Source: Pustulibacterium marinum (GTDB taxonomy: Bacteria; Bacteroidota; Bacteroidia; Flavobacteriales; Flavobacteriaceae). Taken from it: a DNA stretch of 64,000 bases. Positions 21,299 to 28,385 of the stretch are shown here, piece by piece. The notes beneath the pieces are model-generated. The model was given only the letters and a program-made list of their open reading frames with translations, had not been told where the DNA came from and did no database searches. Each line of letters begins with the position of its first letter. Position 1 is the stretch's first letter. The stretch covers positions 496,001 to 560,000 of the forward strand of contig NZ_FPBK01000001.1 of the NCBI RefSeq assembly GCF_900116665.1, given 5' to 3'. The position numbers were made by a program, and so were the translations under genes.

Positions 21299-23503
21299 AT
21301 GTTTTGCGAGGGCGATAAAACGTATGACGAACCTGGCGATTGTCCGGTTTGCGGAATGGACTTGGTAGAACAGCCACAACAGCAATCAGCCACTACTTAT
21401 ACCTGCCCAATGCACCCCGAAGTAGAAGAGGAGGAGCCGGGCAGTTGTCCTATTTGTGGAATGGATTTGGTTGCTAAAGAACCTGAAAGTTCCGAAAGTA
21501 AATCTTATAAAAAGCTACTCAAAAAGTTCAAAATTGCAGTAGCATTCACACTTCCTGTGTTTATTATTTCCATGTCGGGAATGCTTCCCAACAATCCTTT
21601 GTATAATGTAATGCCTCTAAAATATTGGAATTGGGTAGAGTTTGCGCTATCACTTCCTGTAGTATTTTGGGCTACTTGGATGTTTTTTGAAAGAGCTTGG
21701 CGTTCCATTAAAACCTGGAATTTGAATATGTTTACCTTAATCGGTATTGGAGCCGGAGCTTCGTTTATGTTTAGTGTCATAGCTTTGTTATTTCCAGATG
21801 TTTTTCCGCAGCAATTCAAAACCGAAAATGGCACCATGCATATGTATTTTGAAGCAACGGTGGTAATTTTGACCTTGGTGTTGTTAGGGCAATTGATGGA
21901 AGCACGGGCGCATACCAAAACTAATAGCGCTATCAAAGAATTGATGAAATTGGCGCCAAGCAAAGCAATCCGAATTGTGAATGGAGAAGAAGAAGTGATT
22001 GCTATTGAAAAAATTCAGCAAGGCGATGTGTTGAAAGTAAAACCGGGAGAAAAGATTCCAGTAGATGGAAAAATCCAAAAAGGGAATGCTTTTATAGATG
22101 AATCCGCAATTACGGGAGAACCTGTACCGGTTGAAAAAAATGCTGATGACAAGGTAAATTCTGGAACCATCAACGGAAAAACTTCCTTTACCATGATTGC
22201 TGAACAAGTGGGGAATGATACGCTGCTGTCTCAAATTATCACTATGGTAAATAATGCGAGCAGATCGCGAGCGCCCATTCAAAAACTAGCCGATAAAATT
22301 TCAGCCTATTTTGTGCCAACGGTTGTTGGAGTTTCAATTTTAACCTTTGTTGCGTGGTACTTTTTTGGTCCGCAACCTGCGTTGGTATACGGTTTTGTAA
22401 ATGCCATTGCGGTGTTGATTATTGCATGTCCGTGTGCGTTAGGTTTGGCAACGCCTATGTCGGTAATGGTTGGTGTAGGAAAAGGAGCTTCTTCAGGTGT
22501 TTTGATTAAAAATGCCGAATCGTTAGAGTTGTTAGATAAAATTGATACGGTGATTGTTGATAAAACCGGAACATTGACAGAAGGAAAACCTGCTGTTGAA
22601 AAAGTGGTTTCGTTGCATGAAAACTATTCAGAAAATGATTTAATTTCTTTGATAGCCTCGCTAAATAGTCATAGCGAGCATCCGTTAGCAACGGCAACAA
22701 TTCAATACGTAAAAGATAAAAATGCGAAGATAGATGAGGTTGAAGATTTTGAATCAGTAACCGGAAAAGGGGTGAAAGGTCTTGTTGACGGGAAAAGCAT
22801 CGGTTTAGGAAATGAAGCTTTGTTGAACTCAGAAAATATTCAATTGAGTTCTGAAAATAAAGCTCAAATACAAACGTATCAAAAAGAAGGAAAAACTGTT
22901 TCTGTAGCTTTTCAGGAAAAAGGAATTATTGGTTTTGTGGTGATTTCAGATCCTATAAAAGCGACTTCTCAAGCTGCAGTGAAAGCTTTGCAAGAAGATG
23001 GTATAGAAGTGATCATGCTTACCGGAGATAATGAGTTAACGGCAAAAGCAGTGGCTAAAGAGTTGGGATTATCAAACTTCAAAGCACAATGCCTTCCAGA
23101 AGATAAATTAAAAGAAGTGGAACGTTTGCAACAGCAGGGCAAAAAAGTAGCGGTAGCCGGAGACGGAATCAACGATGCACCTGCATTGGCCAAAGCGGAT
23201 GTAGGAATTGCCATGGGAACCGGAACCGATGTTGCTATTGAAAGTGCCGGATTAACCTTGGTCAAAGGTGATTTGCAAGGGATTGTAAAAGCGGTAAAAC
23301 TGGGCGAGAAAACGATGAAAAACATCAAGCAAAATCTATTTTTCGCCCTGATTTACAATACTATTGGTGTGCCGGTCGCTGCCGGAATATTATATCCGTT
23401 TTTTGGATTGTTATTATCGCCAATGATTGCTGCATTGGCGATGAGTTTTAGTTCAGTTTCTGTAATCAGTAATGCGTTACGACTCAGAACAGTGAAGTTG
23501 TAA
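21299..23503 (+). CDS. copA: Copper-translocating P1B-type ATPase, frame lacking its own start
   Basis: The frame contains two heavy-metal-binding motifs (CPM...CPVCGMDL and YTCPMHPE...CPICGMDL), then the P-type ATPase core: AITGEP, the transmembrane CPC (Cys377, Cys379, numbered from the ATG at 21299), DKTGT (Asp421 is phosphorylated), SEHPLA of the nucleotide domain and GDGIND. About eight membrane segments are seen; Cu(I) or Ag(I) export is expected. The first ATG at 21299 falls inside the first CPM motif, and no ATG, GTG or TTG lies between it and the upstream in-frame stop at 21227. Translation probably enters from 21021 by a -1 slip at A10, giving 827 residues. Confidence 0.9.
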   Translation: MFCEGDKTYDEPGDCPVCGMDLVEQPQQQSATTYTCPMHPEVEEEEPGSCPICGMDLVAKEPESSESKSYKKLLKKFKIAVAFTLPVFIISMSGMLPNNPLYNVMPLKYWNWVEFALSLPVVFWATWMFFERAWRSIKTWNLNMFTLIGIGAGASFMFSVIALLFPDVFPQQFKTENGTMHMYFEATVVILTLVLLGQLMEARAHTKTNSAIKELMKLAPSKAIRIVNGEEEVIAIEKIQQGDVLKVKPGEKIPVDGKIQKGNAFIDESAITGEPVPVEKNADDKVNSGTINGKTSFTMIAEQVGNDTLLSQIITMVNNASRSRAPIQKLADKISAYFVPTVVGVSILTFVAWYFFGPQPALVYGFVNAIAVLIIACPCALGLATPMSVMVGVGKGASSGVLIKNAESLELLDKIDTVIVDKTGTLTEGKPAVEKVVSLHENYSENDLISLIASLNSHSEHPLATATIQYVKDKNAKIDEVEDFESVTGKGVKGLVDGKSIGLGNEALLNSENIQLSSENKAQIQTYQKEGKTVSVAFQEKGIIGFVVISDPIKATSQAAVKALQEDGIEVIMLTGDNELTAKAVAKELGLSNFKAQCLPEDKLKEVERLQQQGKKVAVAGDGINDAPALAKADVGIAMGTGTDVAIESAGLTLVKGDLQGIVKAVKLGEKTMKNIKQNLFFALIYNTIGVPVAAGILYPFFGLLLSPMIAALAMSFSSVSVISNALRLRTVKL

Positions 23504-23504
23504 A

Positions 23505-24428
23505 TTATTGATATAATTCCGTTATCCAAGTTTCAAAAAGGGAGGTCCATTGTTGGGTAGCTTTGTTTTCTAAGCCTAATCCGTAACCGTGGCCTCCAGT
23601 TGGGAAAATGTGCATGGCCGCCGGAACTTTGTTTGCAATCAATGCTTGGTAAAAGCGTAAACTATTTTGAACCGGTACAGCGCCATCATCGGTAGAATGA
23701 ATTAAAAATGTAGGGGATGTTTCTGTATTCACATTCAATTCGTTTGAGAATTCATCCGTTACTATTTTCGAAGGATTTTTGCCTAACAATTGATCTTTGG
23801 AGCCTTGGTGGGTAACTCCTTGTTGCATGCTAATTACCGGATAAATAAGTGCTAAAAAATCAGGTTTTGCACTAATGTTATCAATAGAATCTTTCGGTGT
23901 ATAGACTTCTTTATTATAAAGTGTGCCAAGCGTAGAAGCTACATGTCCGCCTGCAGAAAATCCCATCACACCTATTTGTCCGTCTTTTAAATGAAATTGG
24001 TCTTTGTTGCTTTTAATATAACGCATGGCGCGTTGTGCGTCTTGCAAAGGTGCTTTGTAGGTTGTTTTTACAGAAGCATCTGACGGTAAACGGTATTTTA
24101 AAACAAAAGCAGCAATGCCTTTTGAGTTGAGCCATTTGGCAATATCGGTACCTTCCCAATCGTAAGCTAAACCAGCATAACCGCCTCCGGGGCAAATCAA
24201 AACTCCGGTGCCTGTGGCAGTTCTGGGAGTAGGCAAAAAGACTTCAATGGTTGGTTTTTGTACATGTGTAACCCAAAGTGTTCCCCATTCGCTTTGATCC
24301 CATTTTTCTTCACTATTACTTTTTTGAGAATTAGGAATTTCATCATTCCAAATTTCAATGGTTTTATCAGTTTGTGCTTTCATACCAATAAAAATTAATA
24401 GCGTTGCCAATAGGGTATAAGTTTTCAT
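23505..24428 (-). CDS. Secreted alpha/beta-hydrolase, carbohydrate esterase-like
   Basis: The 307-residue protein has a signal peptide ending near GMKAQ and an alpha/beta-hydrolase fold of the BD-FAE/acetyl xylan esterase type. ICPGGGYAGLAYDWEG forms the oxyanion region, Ser158 in GFSAGGH is the nucleophile, and the Asp in HSTDDGAVP and His in GGHGYG complete the triad. Likely substrates are acetyl or feruloyl esters on polysaccharides. It ends one base from the copper ATPase stop, tail to tail, with no terminator between them, so antisense read-through is possible in both. Confidence 0.82.
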   Translation of the reverse strand: MKTYTLLATLLIFIGMKAQTDKTIEIWNDEIPNSQKSNSEEKWDQSEWGTLWVTHVQKPTIEVFLPTPRTATGTGVLICPGGGYAGLAYDWEGTDIAKWLNSKGIAAFVLKYRLPSDASVKTTYKAPLQDAQRAMRYIKSNKDQFHLKDGQIGVMGFSAGGHVASTLGTLYNKEVYTPKDSIDNISAKPDFLALIYPVISMQQGVTHQGSKDQLLGKNPSKIVTDEFSNELNVNTETSPTFLIHSTDDGAVPVQNSLRFYQALIANKVPAAMHIFPTGGHGYGLGLENKATQQWTSLFETWITELYQ

Positions 24429-24534
24429 GAAAGAAGTTATAGTTATTTTGACTTTAAATGTAGTGATTAATTTTCAGTTCAATATTGTTTTTAAAATGAA
24501 ATGAGAATAGGAGAAGTGTACTTTTTAAAACCAA

Positions 24535-24564
24535 AAAAGCCTTCCGAAAAAAGGGAAAGCTTTT
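24535..24564 (-). terminator. Distal terminator, left unit
   Basis: Eleven-base-pair stem (24535-24545 with 24554-24564) with one G-U pair on the minus strand and a following U run. The other copy is at 24774-24806. Confidence 0.7.
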
Positions 24565-24640
24565 CATTGGTTTAACTACTAAACCTAGATAAATCAATGA
24601 TTTATCTTAACAACACAACTAAACATTTTTTGCCAAAAAA

Positions 24641-24660
24641 AGCTCCAATAACTTGGAGCT
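24641..24660 (-). terminator. Terminator just downstream of the left tRNA-Asp
   Basis: AGCTCCAA-TAAC-TTGGAGCT stem with a run of seven T on the minus strand, 14 bases past the tRNA 3' end. Confidence 0.8.
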
Positions 24661-24673
24661 TTAAGCAATTTTG

Positions 24674-24747
24674 CGGTCTGGACGGGACTCGAACCCGCGA
24701 CCCCCTGCGTGACAGGCAGGTATTCTAACCAGCTGAACTACCAGACC
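24674..24747 (-). tRNA. tRNA-Asp (GUC), left copy
   Basis: The minus strand folds as a normal cloverleaf: acceptor GGTCTGG/CCAGACC with discriminator G, D-arm with AGCTGGTTAGA, anticodon stem CCTGC/GCAGG with loop CTGTCAC (anticodon GTC, Asp), T-arm with GGTTCGAGTCCC. CCA is not encoded. The tRNA sequence is identical to the right copy. No promoter is evident immediately upstream, only the terminators of the other unit. Confidence 0.95.
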
Positions 24748-24773
24748 AATACCGATGTTGACTTGCTTATTAA

Positions 24774-24806
24774 AAAAGCCTTCCGAATATTGAAGGGAAA
24801 GCTTTT
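24774..24806 (-). terminator. Distal terminator, right unit
   Basis: Stem 24774-24784 with 24796-24806, the same arms as in the left unit with a different loop, then a U run on the minus strand. Confidence 0.7.
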
Positions 24807-24880
24807 CATTGGTTTAACTACTAAACCAAGATAGATCAATATCTATCTTAACAACACAACTAAATTTTTTTGCCAAAAAA

Positions 24881-24900
24881 AGCTCCTGTGTATCGGAGCT
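24881..24900 (-). terminator. Terminator just downstream of the right tRNA-Asp
   Basis: AGCTCC and GGAGCT form a six-pair stem with an eight-base loop, followed on the minus strand by seven T. Weaker than the left copy because the loop-proximal pairs are lost. Confidence 0.7.
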
Positions 24901-24912
24901 TTTGCAATTTTG

Positions 24913-24986
24913 CGGTCTGGACGGGACTCGAACCCGCGACCCCCTGCGTGACAGGCAGGTATTCTAACCAGCTGAACTACCAGACC
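24913..24986 (-). tRNA. tRNA-Asp (GUC), right (promoter-proximal) copy
   Basis: Same cloverleaf and GTC anticodon as the copy at 24674-24747. It is directly downstream of a perfect Bacteroidota promoter at 25005-25035, so it is the first transcribed of the pair. Confidence 0.96.
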
Positions 24987-25004
24987 ATTTCGGTATTGCG
25001 GTTG

Positions 25005-25035
25005 CAAATATACACCCATTTCTGTTTCCTCCAAA
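25005..25035 (-). promoter_or_regulatory. tRNA-Asp promoter, TTTG-N19-TATATTTG
   Basis: On the minus strand TTTG (complement of 25032-25035), 19 bases, then TATATTTG (complement of 25005-25012) exactly matches the Bacteroidota housekeeping consensus. The start of transcription would fall a few bases further on, shortly before the tRNA 5' end at 24986. Confidence 0.85.
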
Positions 25036-25072
25036 TAAAAAAGAGGAAAATAATTTTATTTTTTAGATTGCA

Positions 25073-26002
25073 TTATATAAATATATGTTTTTCAGTTAAG
25101 TAAGTTTGAAGAATTTTATTCAAATCTTTTTGAATATTGGCTTCTACATATTTTATCTTGTATTGAGCGCATTGAAGTTTCAGCTCTTTAAAGTAGGTAG
25201 CTATTTTCTCTTGGTAAACATCTTTTACATGTTCTGCATAGAGATCAACGGTTTCCCCAGTTTCTACATCAGTAAATTTTTTGGGTTTGCTACCAAATTC
25301 AAACAAAGCTTCTGTATTAGTGTCTACGGTATGAAATAATACCACTTCATGTTTATTGTATTTCAAATGCTTTAGAGCTTCGAAAAGGGCTTCTGTATCG
25401 GTTTCTGTTTGAAACATATCTGTAAATAAAAAAATCATACTTCTTCGATGAATTTTTTCAGCAATTTGATGCAGATATGTGTATGTCTTAGTTTCTTTCT
25501 GAACTCCTTTTTTTGAGGATAATTGACTTAGTTGGTGTAGTAACATTTGGTGATGTCGTTCACTCCCTTTTTCGGGAGCATAAAACTCATAAGAATCAGC
25601 ATAAATACTAAGACCTACCGCATCTCTTTGTCGCTTTAAAAGATTCATTAAAGCAGCAGTTGCCAAGGTTGAAAAACCAATTTTATTATAATTGTCAAAA
25701 AAATTTTGCTTCAAGGTAGGATAATGCATAGAAGAAGAATTATCTATAATAATATGGCAGCGCATATTGGTTTCTTCTTCATAGCGTTTGGTGTACAATT
25801 TATCTGTTTTTCCGTAAAGTTTCCAATCAATATGTCTAGTGCTTTCTCCGGGATTGTAAATGCGATGTTCAGCAAATTCTGAAGAAAAACCGTGGAATGG
25901 ACTTTTGTGAATACCACTAATAAAGCCTTCCACAACTTGGTTTGCAAGCAAGTCCAGATTTTTAAAAAGGTCTACGTGTTGAAGTTCTTTCTGAATGTTC
26001 AA
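25073..26002 (-). CDS. DUF58 domain protein
   Basis: The 309-residue cytoplasmic protein has the DUF58 core YNPGESTRHIDWKLYGKTDKLYTKRYEEE and a von Willebrand A-like fold with IIDNSSSMHY (a MIDAS-like DxSxS) and LFTDMFQTETDTE. DUF58 proteins usually travel with MoxR ATPases and Bat proteins in envelope or stress operons. Here it is alone, so its partners must be elsewhere. The start is TTG (codon at 26000-26002), which fits the conserved MNIQKEL beginning; I see no ATG in frame that would keep the domain. Confidence 0.85.
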   Translation of the reverse strand: MNIQKELQHVDLFKNLDLLANQVVEGFISGIHKSPFHGFSSEFAEHRIYNPGESTRHIDWKLYGKTDKLYTKRYEEETNMRCHIIIDNSSSMHYPTLKQNFFDNYNKIGFSTLATAALMNLLKRQRDAVGLSIYADSYEFYAPEKGSERHHQMLLHQLSQLSSKKGVQKETKTYTYLHQIAEKIHRRSMIFLFTDMFQTETDTEALFEALKHLKYNKHEVVLFHTVDTNTEALFEFGSKPKKFTDVETGETVDLYAEHVKDVYQEKIATYFKELKLQCAQYKIKYVEANIQKDLNKILQTYLTEKHIFI

Positions 26003-26030
26003 AATAACGAATTATAGAATTGTCTAAAAA

Positions 26031-26063
26031 TACAAAAGGTTTGGCAACGCCAAACCTTTTGTA
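26031..26063 (-). terminator. Rho-independent terminator of trxA
   Basis: Fourteen-pair inverted repeat TACAAAAGGTTTGG / CCAAACCTTTTGTA with a five-base loop and T run on the minus strand, 26 bases past the thioredoxin stop. Confidence 0.88.
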
Positions 26064-26088
26064 TATGATTTATTCTTTAAAAAAGCTC

Positions 26089-26406
26089 TTACAATAAAGA
26101 ATCTAATGCTTCTGAATAAGTGTCTTTTGGAGCTACACCAACTTGACGACCAACAACCTCTCCGTTTTGGAATACCAATACAGTAGGGATGTTTCTTACG
26201 CCATATTTTGCAGCAAATTCTTGGTTGGCATCTACGTCAACTTTACCAACAACAGCTTTTCCATCATATTCAGAACTTAATTCTTCAATAATAGGAGCAA
26301 CCATTCTACAAGGACCACACCATGCTGCCCAAAAATCTACCATTACAGGTTTATCACTTTTAAGTACTACTTCGTCAAATGTAGCATCTGTTATTTCTAA
26401 AGCCAT
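26089..26406 (-). CDS. trxA: Thioredoxin
   Basis: A 105-residue thioredoxin fold with the WCGPC active site (Cys30 and Cys33), Asp24 in VDFWA and the cis-proline loop NIPTVLVF. It reduces disulfides of cytoplasmic proteins with electrons from thioredoxin reductase. A TAGTTTTG element (complement of 26462-26469) about 55 bases upstream could be its -7 promoter box, though the -33 partner is not at the standard distance. Monocistronic, closed by the strong hairpin at 26031-26063. Confidence 0.96.
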   Translation of the reverse strand: MALEITDATFDEVVLKSDKPVMVDFWAAWCGPCRMVAPIIEELSSEYDGKAVVGKVDVDANQEFAAKYGVRNIPTVLVFQNGEVVGRQVGVAPKDTYSEALDSLL

Positions 26407-26655
26407 GTTTTTTAATTTTTAAATGTTATGCGAAATTAGTCATTATTTTTTCTGAACCTTACAAAACTAAAATAAGTTTTAGTTATAGCCTCATCAGTTT
26501 TGCAAATATCCATTTTCTAATATACTAATTATCTGTTAAACATTTATTTAATTCTGAAAACTAACATCCATTTAACAAACCTTAGTATTGTATTATGACG
26601 CTTTTTTTAGAAGCATTTGTAGCTTTACGGTAAGAAAAAATAAAAAATTAAAGTT

Positions 26656-26841
26656 ATGACAGAGTTAGAATTAAAAGGTAAATGGAATCAAGTAAAAGGT
26701 AAGCTTAAAGAGAAATACGGAAGCCTTACAGATGATGATCTTCAATTTGCTGAAGGAAAATATGATCAGCTAGTTGGAAGAATTCAAGAAAAAACTGGTA
26801 AAACCAAAGAAGAAGTAGAAAAAGAGCTAGAAACTGTCTAA
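26656..26841 (+). CDS. CsbD family stress protein
   Basis: A 61-residue highly charged protein whose [16 protein letters not shown] and [24 protein letters not shown] segments define the CsbD family. CsbD proteins are abundant in general stress responses, but their molecular function is unknown. Pairing with the downstream MscS-type channel gene suggests an osmotic or envelope stress context, though a terminator stands between them. Confidence 0.9.
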   Translation: MTELELKGKWNQVKGKLKEKYGSLTDDDLQFAEGKYDQLVGRIQEKTGKTKEEVEKELETV

Positions 26842-26859
26842 CACTTTTTCTAAAAGTTT

Positions 26860-26895
26860 AGAAAGCCTGACTTATTATCAGGCTTTCTTTTTTTT
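26860..26895 (+). terminator. Rho-independent terminator after the CsbD gene
   Basis: AGAAAGCCTGA-CTTATTA-TCAGGCTTTCT with a following run of T; separates the CsbD gene from the MscS gene. Confidence 0.88.
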
Positions 26896-26951
26896 AAAAG
26901 AATTTAGTTTTTAAATTCGTACAACTATTAACATTTAAACCAAAAAATAAT

Positions 26952-27803
26952 ATGGATGACGGAAAAAATATTTTTGTAGAATATTGGGATAAGATTGAAG
27001 GACTTGTTGTGACTTACGGGATGAGCTTTTTAATGGCCTTTTTAAAAGCATTAGCCATTCTTCTTATTGGTCTTTGGATTGTAGGATTCATTAACCGAAT
27101 GGTGAAAAAGATTTTTGAAAAGCAAAATGTTGACCCTTCTCTAAGAACATTTCTAGGAAATTTAATTAGTTGGGGGCTCAAAATCTTATTGTTTATTCTA
27201 GTAATTACCCAGTTAGGTGTAGAAATGTCTTCTTTTGTAGCCATCATTGGTGCGGCTGGTTTGGCAGTAGGTTTGGCTTTGCAAGGATCATTATCAAATT
27301 TCGCAGGAGGAGTTCTTATCTTAACTTTGAAACCATTTAAAGTGGGAGATTATATTTCATCTTCAAGTGGAGTTAGTGGAACAGTGAAAGCAATTGATAT
27401 TTTTAATACAAGATTAAATACGCCACAAAACCAATTGGTTGTAGTTCCAAATGGGGAATTAAGTAATAGTAGTATTACCAATTATACCGAATTAGGAACC
27501 AGACGTACTTGGTTTGATATAGGGGTTTCTTACGATGCCGATCTTAAACAAGCAAAAGACATTTTGATGGATGTAATTTCTAAAAACGAACATGCATACG
27601 ATGATCCGGCACCACAAGTAGTGGTTACAGAGCTAGGAGATAGTTCGGTAAATTTATCCATTCGTGTAACTACATCAAATGATGTTTTCTGGACTATGAG
27701 AGAAAACTTAATTATAGATTGTAAAGCAGCATTGGATAACGCAGGTATCGAAATTCCATTTCCACAAAGAGATGTGCATTTCTTTGATGAATCTAAGAAA
27801 TAA
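26952..27803 (+). CDS. mscS: Small-conductance mechanosensitive channel (MscS type)
   Basis: The 283-residue inner-membrane protein has three N-terminal helices (about 20-110), the pore helix GAAGLAVGLALQGSLSNFAGGVLIL rich in Ala/Gly packing positions, then the beta domain (FKVGDYISS, VVVPNGELSNSSITNYT) and an alpha-beta C-terminal domain ending IEIPFPQRDVHF. The size is that of E. coli MscS. It opens under membrane tension to release solutes in hypo-osmotic shock, important for marine or brackish bacteria. Confidence 0.94.
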   Translation: MDDGKNIFVEYWDKIEGLVVTYGMSFLMAFLKALAILLIGLWIVGFINRMVKKIFEKQNVDPSLRTFLGNLISWGLKILLFILVITQLGVEMSSFVAIIGAAGLAVGLALQGSLSNFAGGVLILTLKPFKVGDYISSSSGVSGTVKAIDIFNTRLNTPQNQLVVVPNGELSNSSITNYTELGTRRTWFDIGVSYDADLKQAKDILMDVISKNEHAYDDPAPQVVVTELGDSSVNLSIRVTTSNDVFWTMRENLIIDCKAALDNAGIEIPFPQRDVHFFDESKK

Positions 27804-27820
27804 GAGTTCAATCACAAGTT

Positions 27821-27858
27821 AAAAAAGCTCCGTTTGAAATTTCAAACGGAGCTTTTTT
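27821..27858. terminator. Bidirectional terminator between mscS and ssb
   Basis: A perfect 38-base palindrome, AAAAAAGCTCCGTTTGAAA and its complement, sits between the two convergent genes, with a U run in either direction. Confidence 0.92.
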
Positions 27859-27859
27859 A

Positions 27860-28192
27860 TTATTTACCAAGCATTAAAAGCTCAGTACAACTTACCTCGG
27901 TGACATATCTTTTTTCACCCGTTTTGGTTTCGTAAGATCTACTGGTAAGTTTACCTTCTATAGCAACCTCGTTCCCTTTGTCTAGGTATTTTTCAATAAT
28001 CTCTGCAGTTTTTCCCCAGGCAACTATATTATGCCATTGTGTGTCTTTCACAGATTCTCCTTTTGCGTTTCGGTAGGTTTCATTCGTAGCAATAGAAAAT
28101 TTTGCTAACTTCTTTCCGCTTTCAAGCTGAATTACCTCTGGTGTGTTTCCTAAATTTCCGATTAGTTGCACTTTGTTTCGTAACGTACTCAT
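27860..28192 (-). CDS. ssb: Single-stranded DNA-binding protein, short form
   Basis: One OB fold of 110 residues (LRNKVQLIGNLGNTPEV, FSIATNETYRN, TQWHNIVAWGKTAEI, VAIEGKLTSRSYE). It ends right after the fold with ELLMLGK and lacks the glycine-rich linker and acidic DDDIPF-like tip through which normal bacterial SSB recruits partners. A longer SSB is probably encoded elsewhere, and this may be an accessory paralogue for competence or stress, which is inference. Confidence 0.9.
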   Translation of the reverse strand: MSTLRNKVQLIGNLGNTPEVIQLESGKKLAKFSIATNETYRNAKGESVKDTQWHNIVAWGKTAEIIEKYLDKGNEVAIEGKLTSRSYETKTGEKRYVTEVSCTELLMLGK

Positions 28193-28385
28193 ATTAACTT
28201 TATTTTTAGAATGTTATAGAATAATTAATTTATCTTTATGTGAGATTTGTATCACTTAATTTGTTGATGCAAATATGAATCCCAAAACCAAATGTATTCG
28301 GTTTATAATCAGTTACTTTCGTTTGAAGTCGATAGTAGTCGTTTGTAAACGTTTGTAACAGTTGTTGAAACCGACTAAATAATTT

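Larger units (their letters stand above)
24533..24986 (-). repeat. Tandem duplication of a 215-base tRNA-Asp unit
   Basis: Two units of equal length, 24533-24747 and 24772-24986, each hold (minus strand, 5' to 3') tRNA-Asp, a terminator, two small hairpins and a second terminator. They are near-identical with scattered substitutions and compensating one-to-three-base indels. Stems are kept, including one compensatory A-T to G-C change in the hairpin at 24587-24607 versus 24829-24848, and a pair in the distal stem that is G-U only on the minus strand. This supports selection on RNA structure from the tRNA strand. Confidence 0.8.

Noticed and set aside
21299-23503. copA as a pseudogene broken by a frameshift
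   Set aside because: All catalytic motifs are intact and the only break is at a ten-A run in a position that could regulate chaperone synthesis; slippage or sequence error is more likely than decay.
24674-24986. Duplicated tRNA-Asp as an attachment site of an integrated element
   Set aside because: No integrase, excisionase or phage genes flank it, and the duplicated unit contains trailing hairpins rather than a core repeat at the tRNA 3' end; a simple tandem duplication explains it.
24870-25103. Open reading frame covering the right tRNA-Asp on the plus strand
   Set aside because: It runs through the tRNA cloverleaf and terminator on the opposite strand and has no promoter or protein features.
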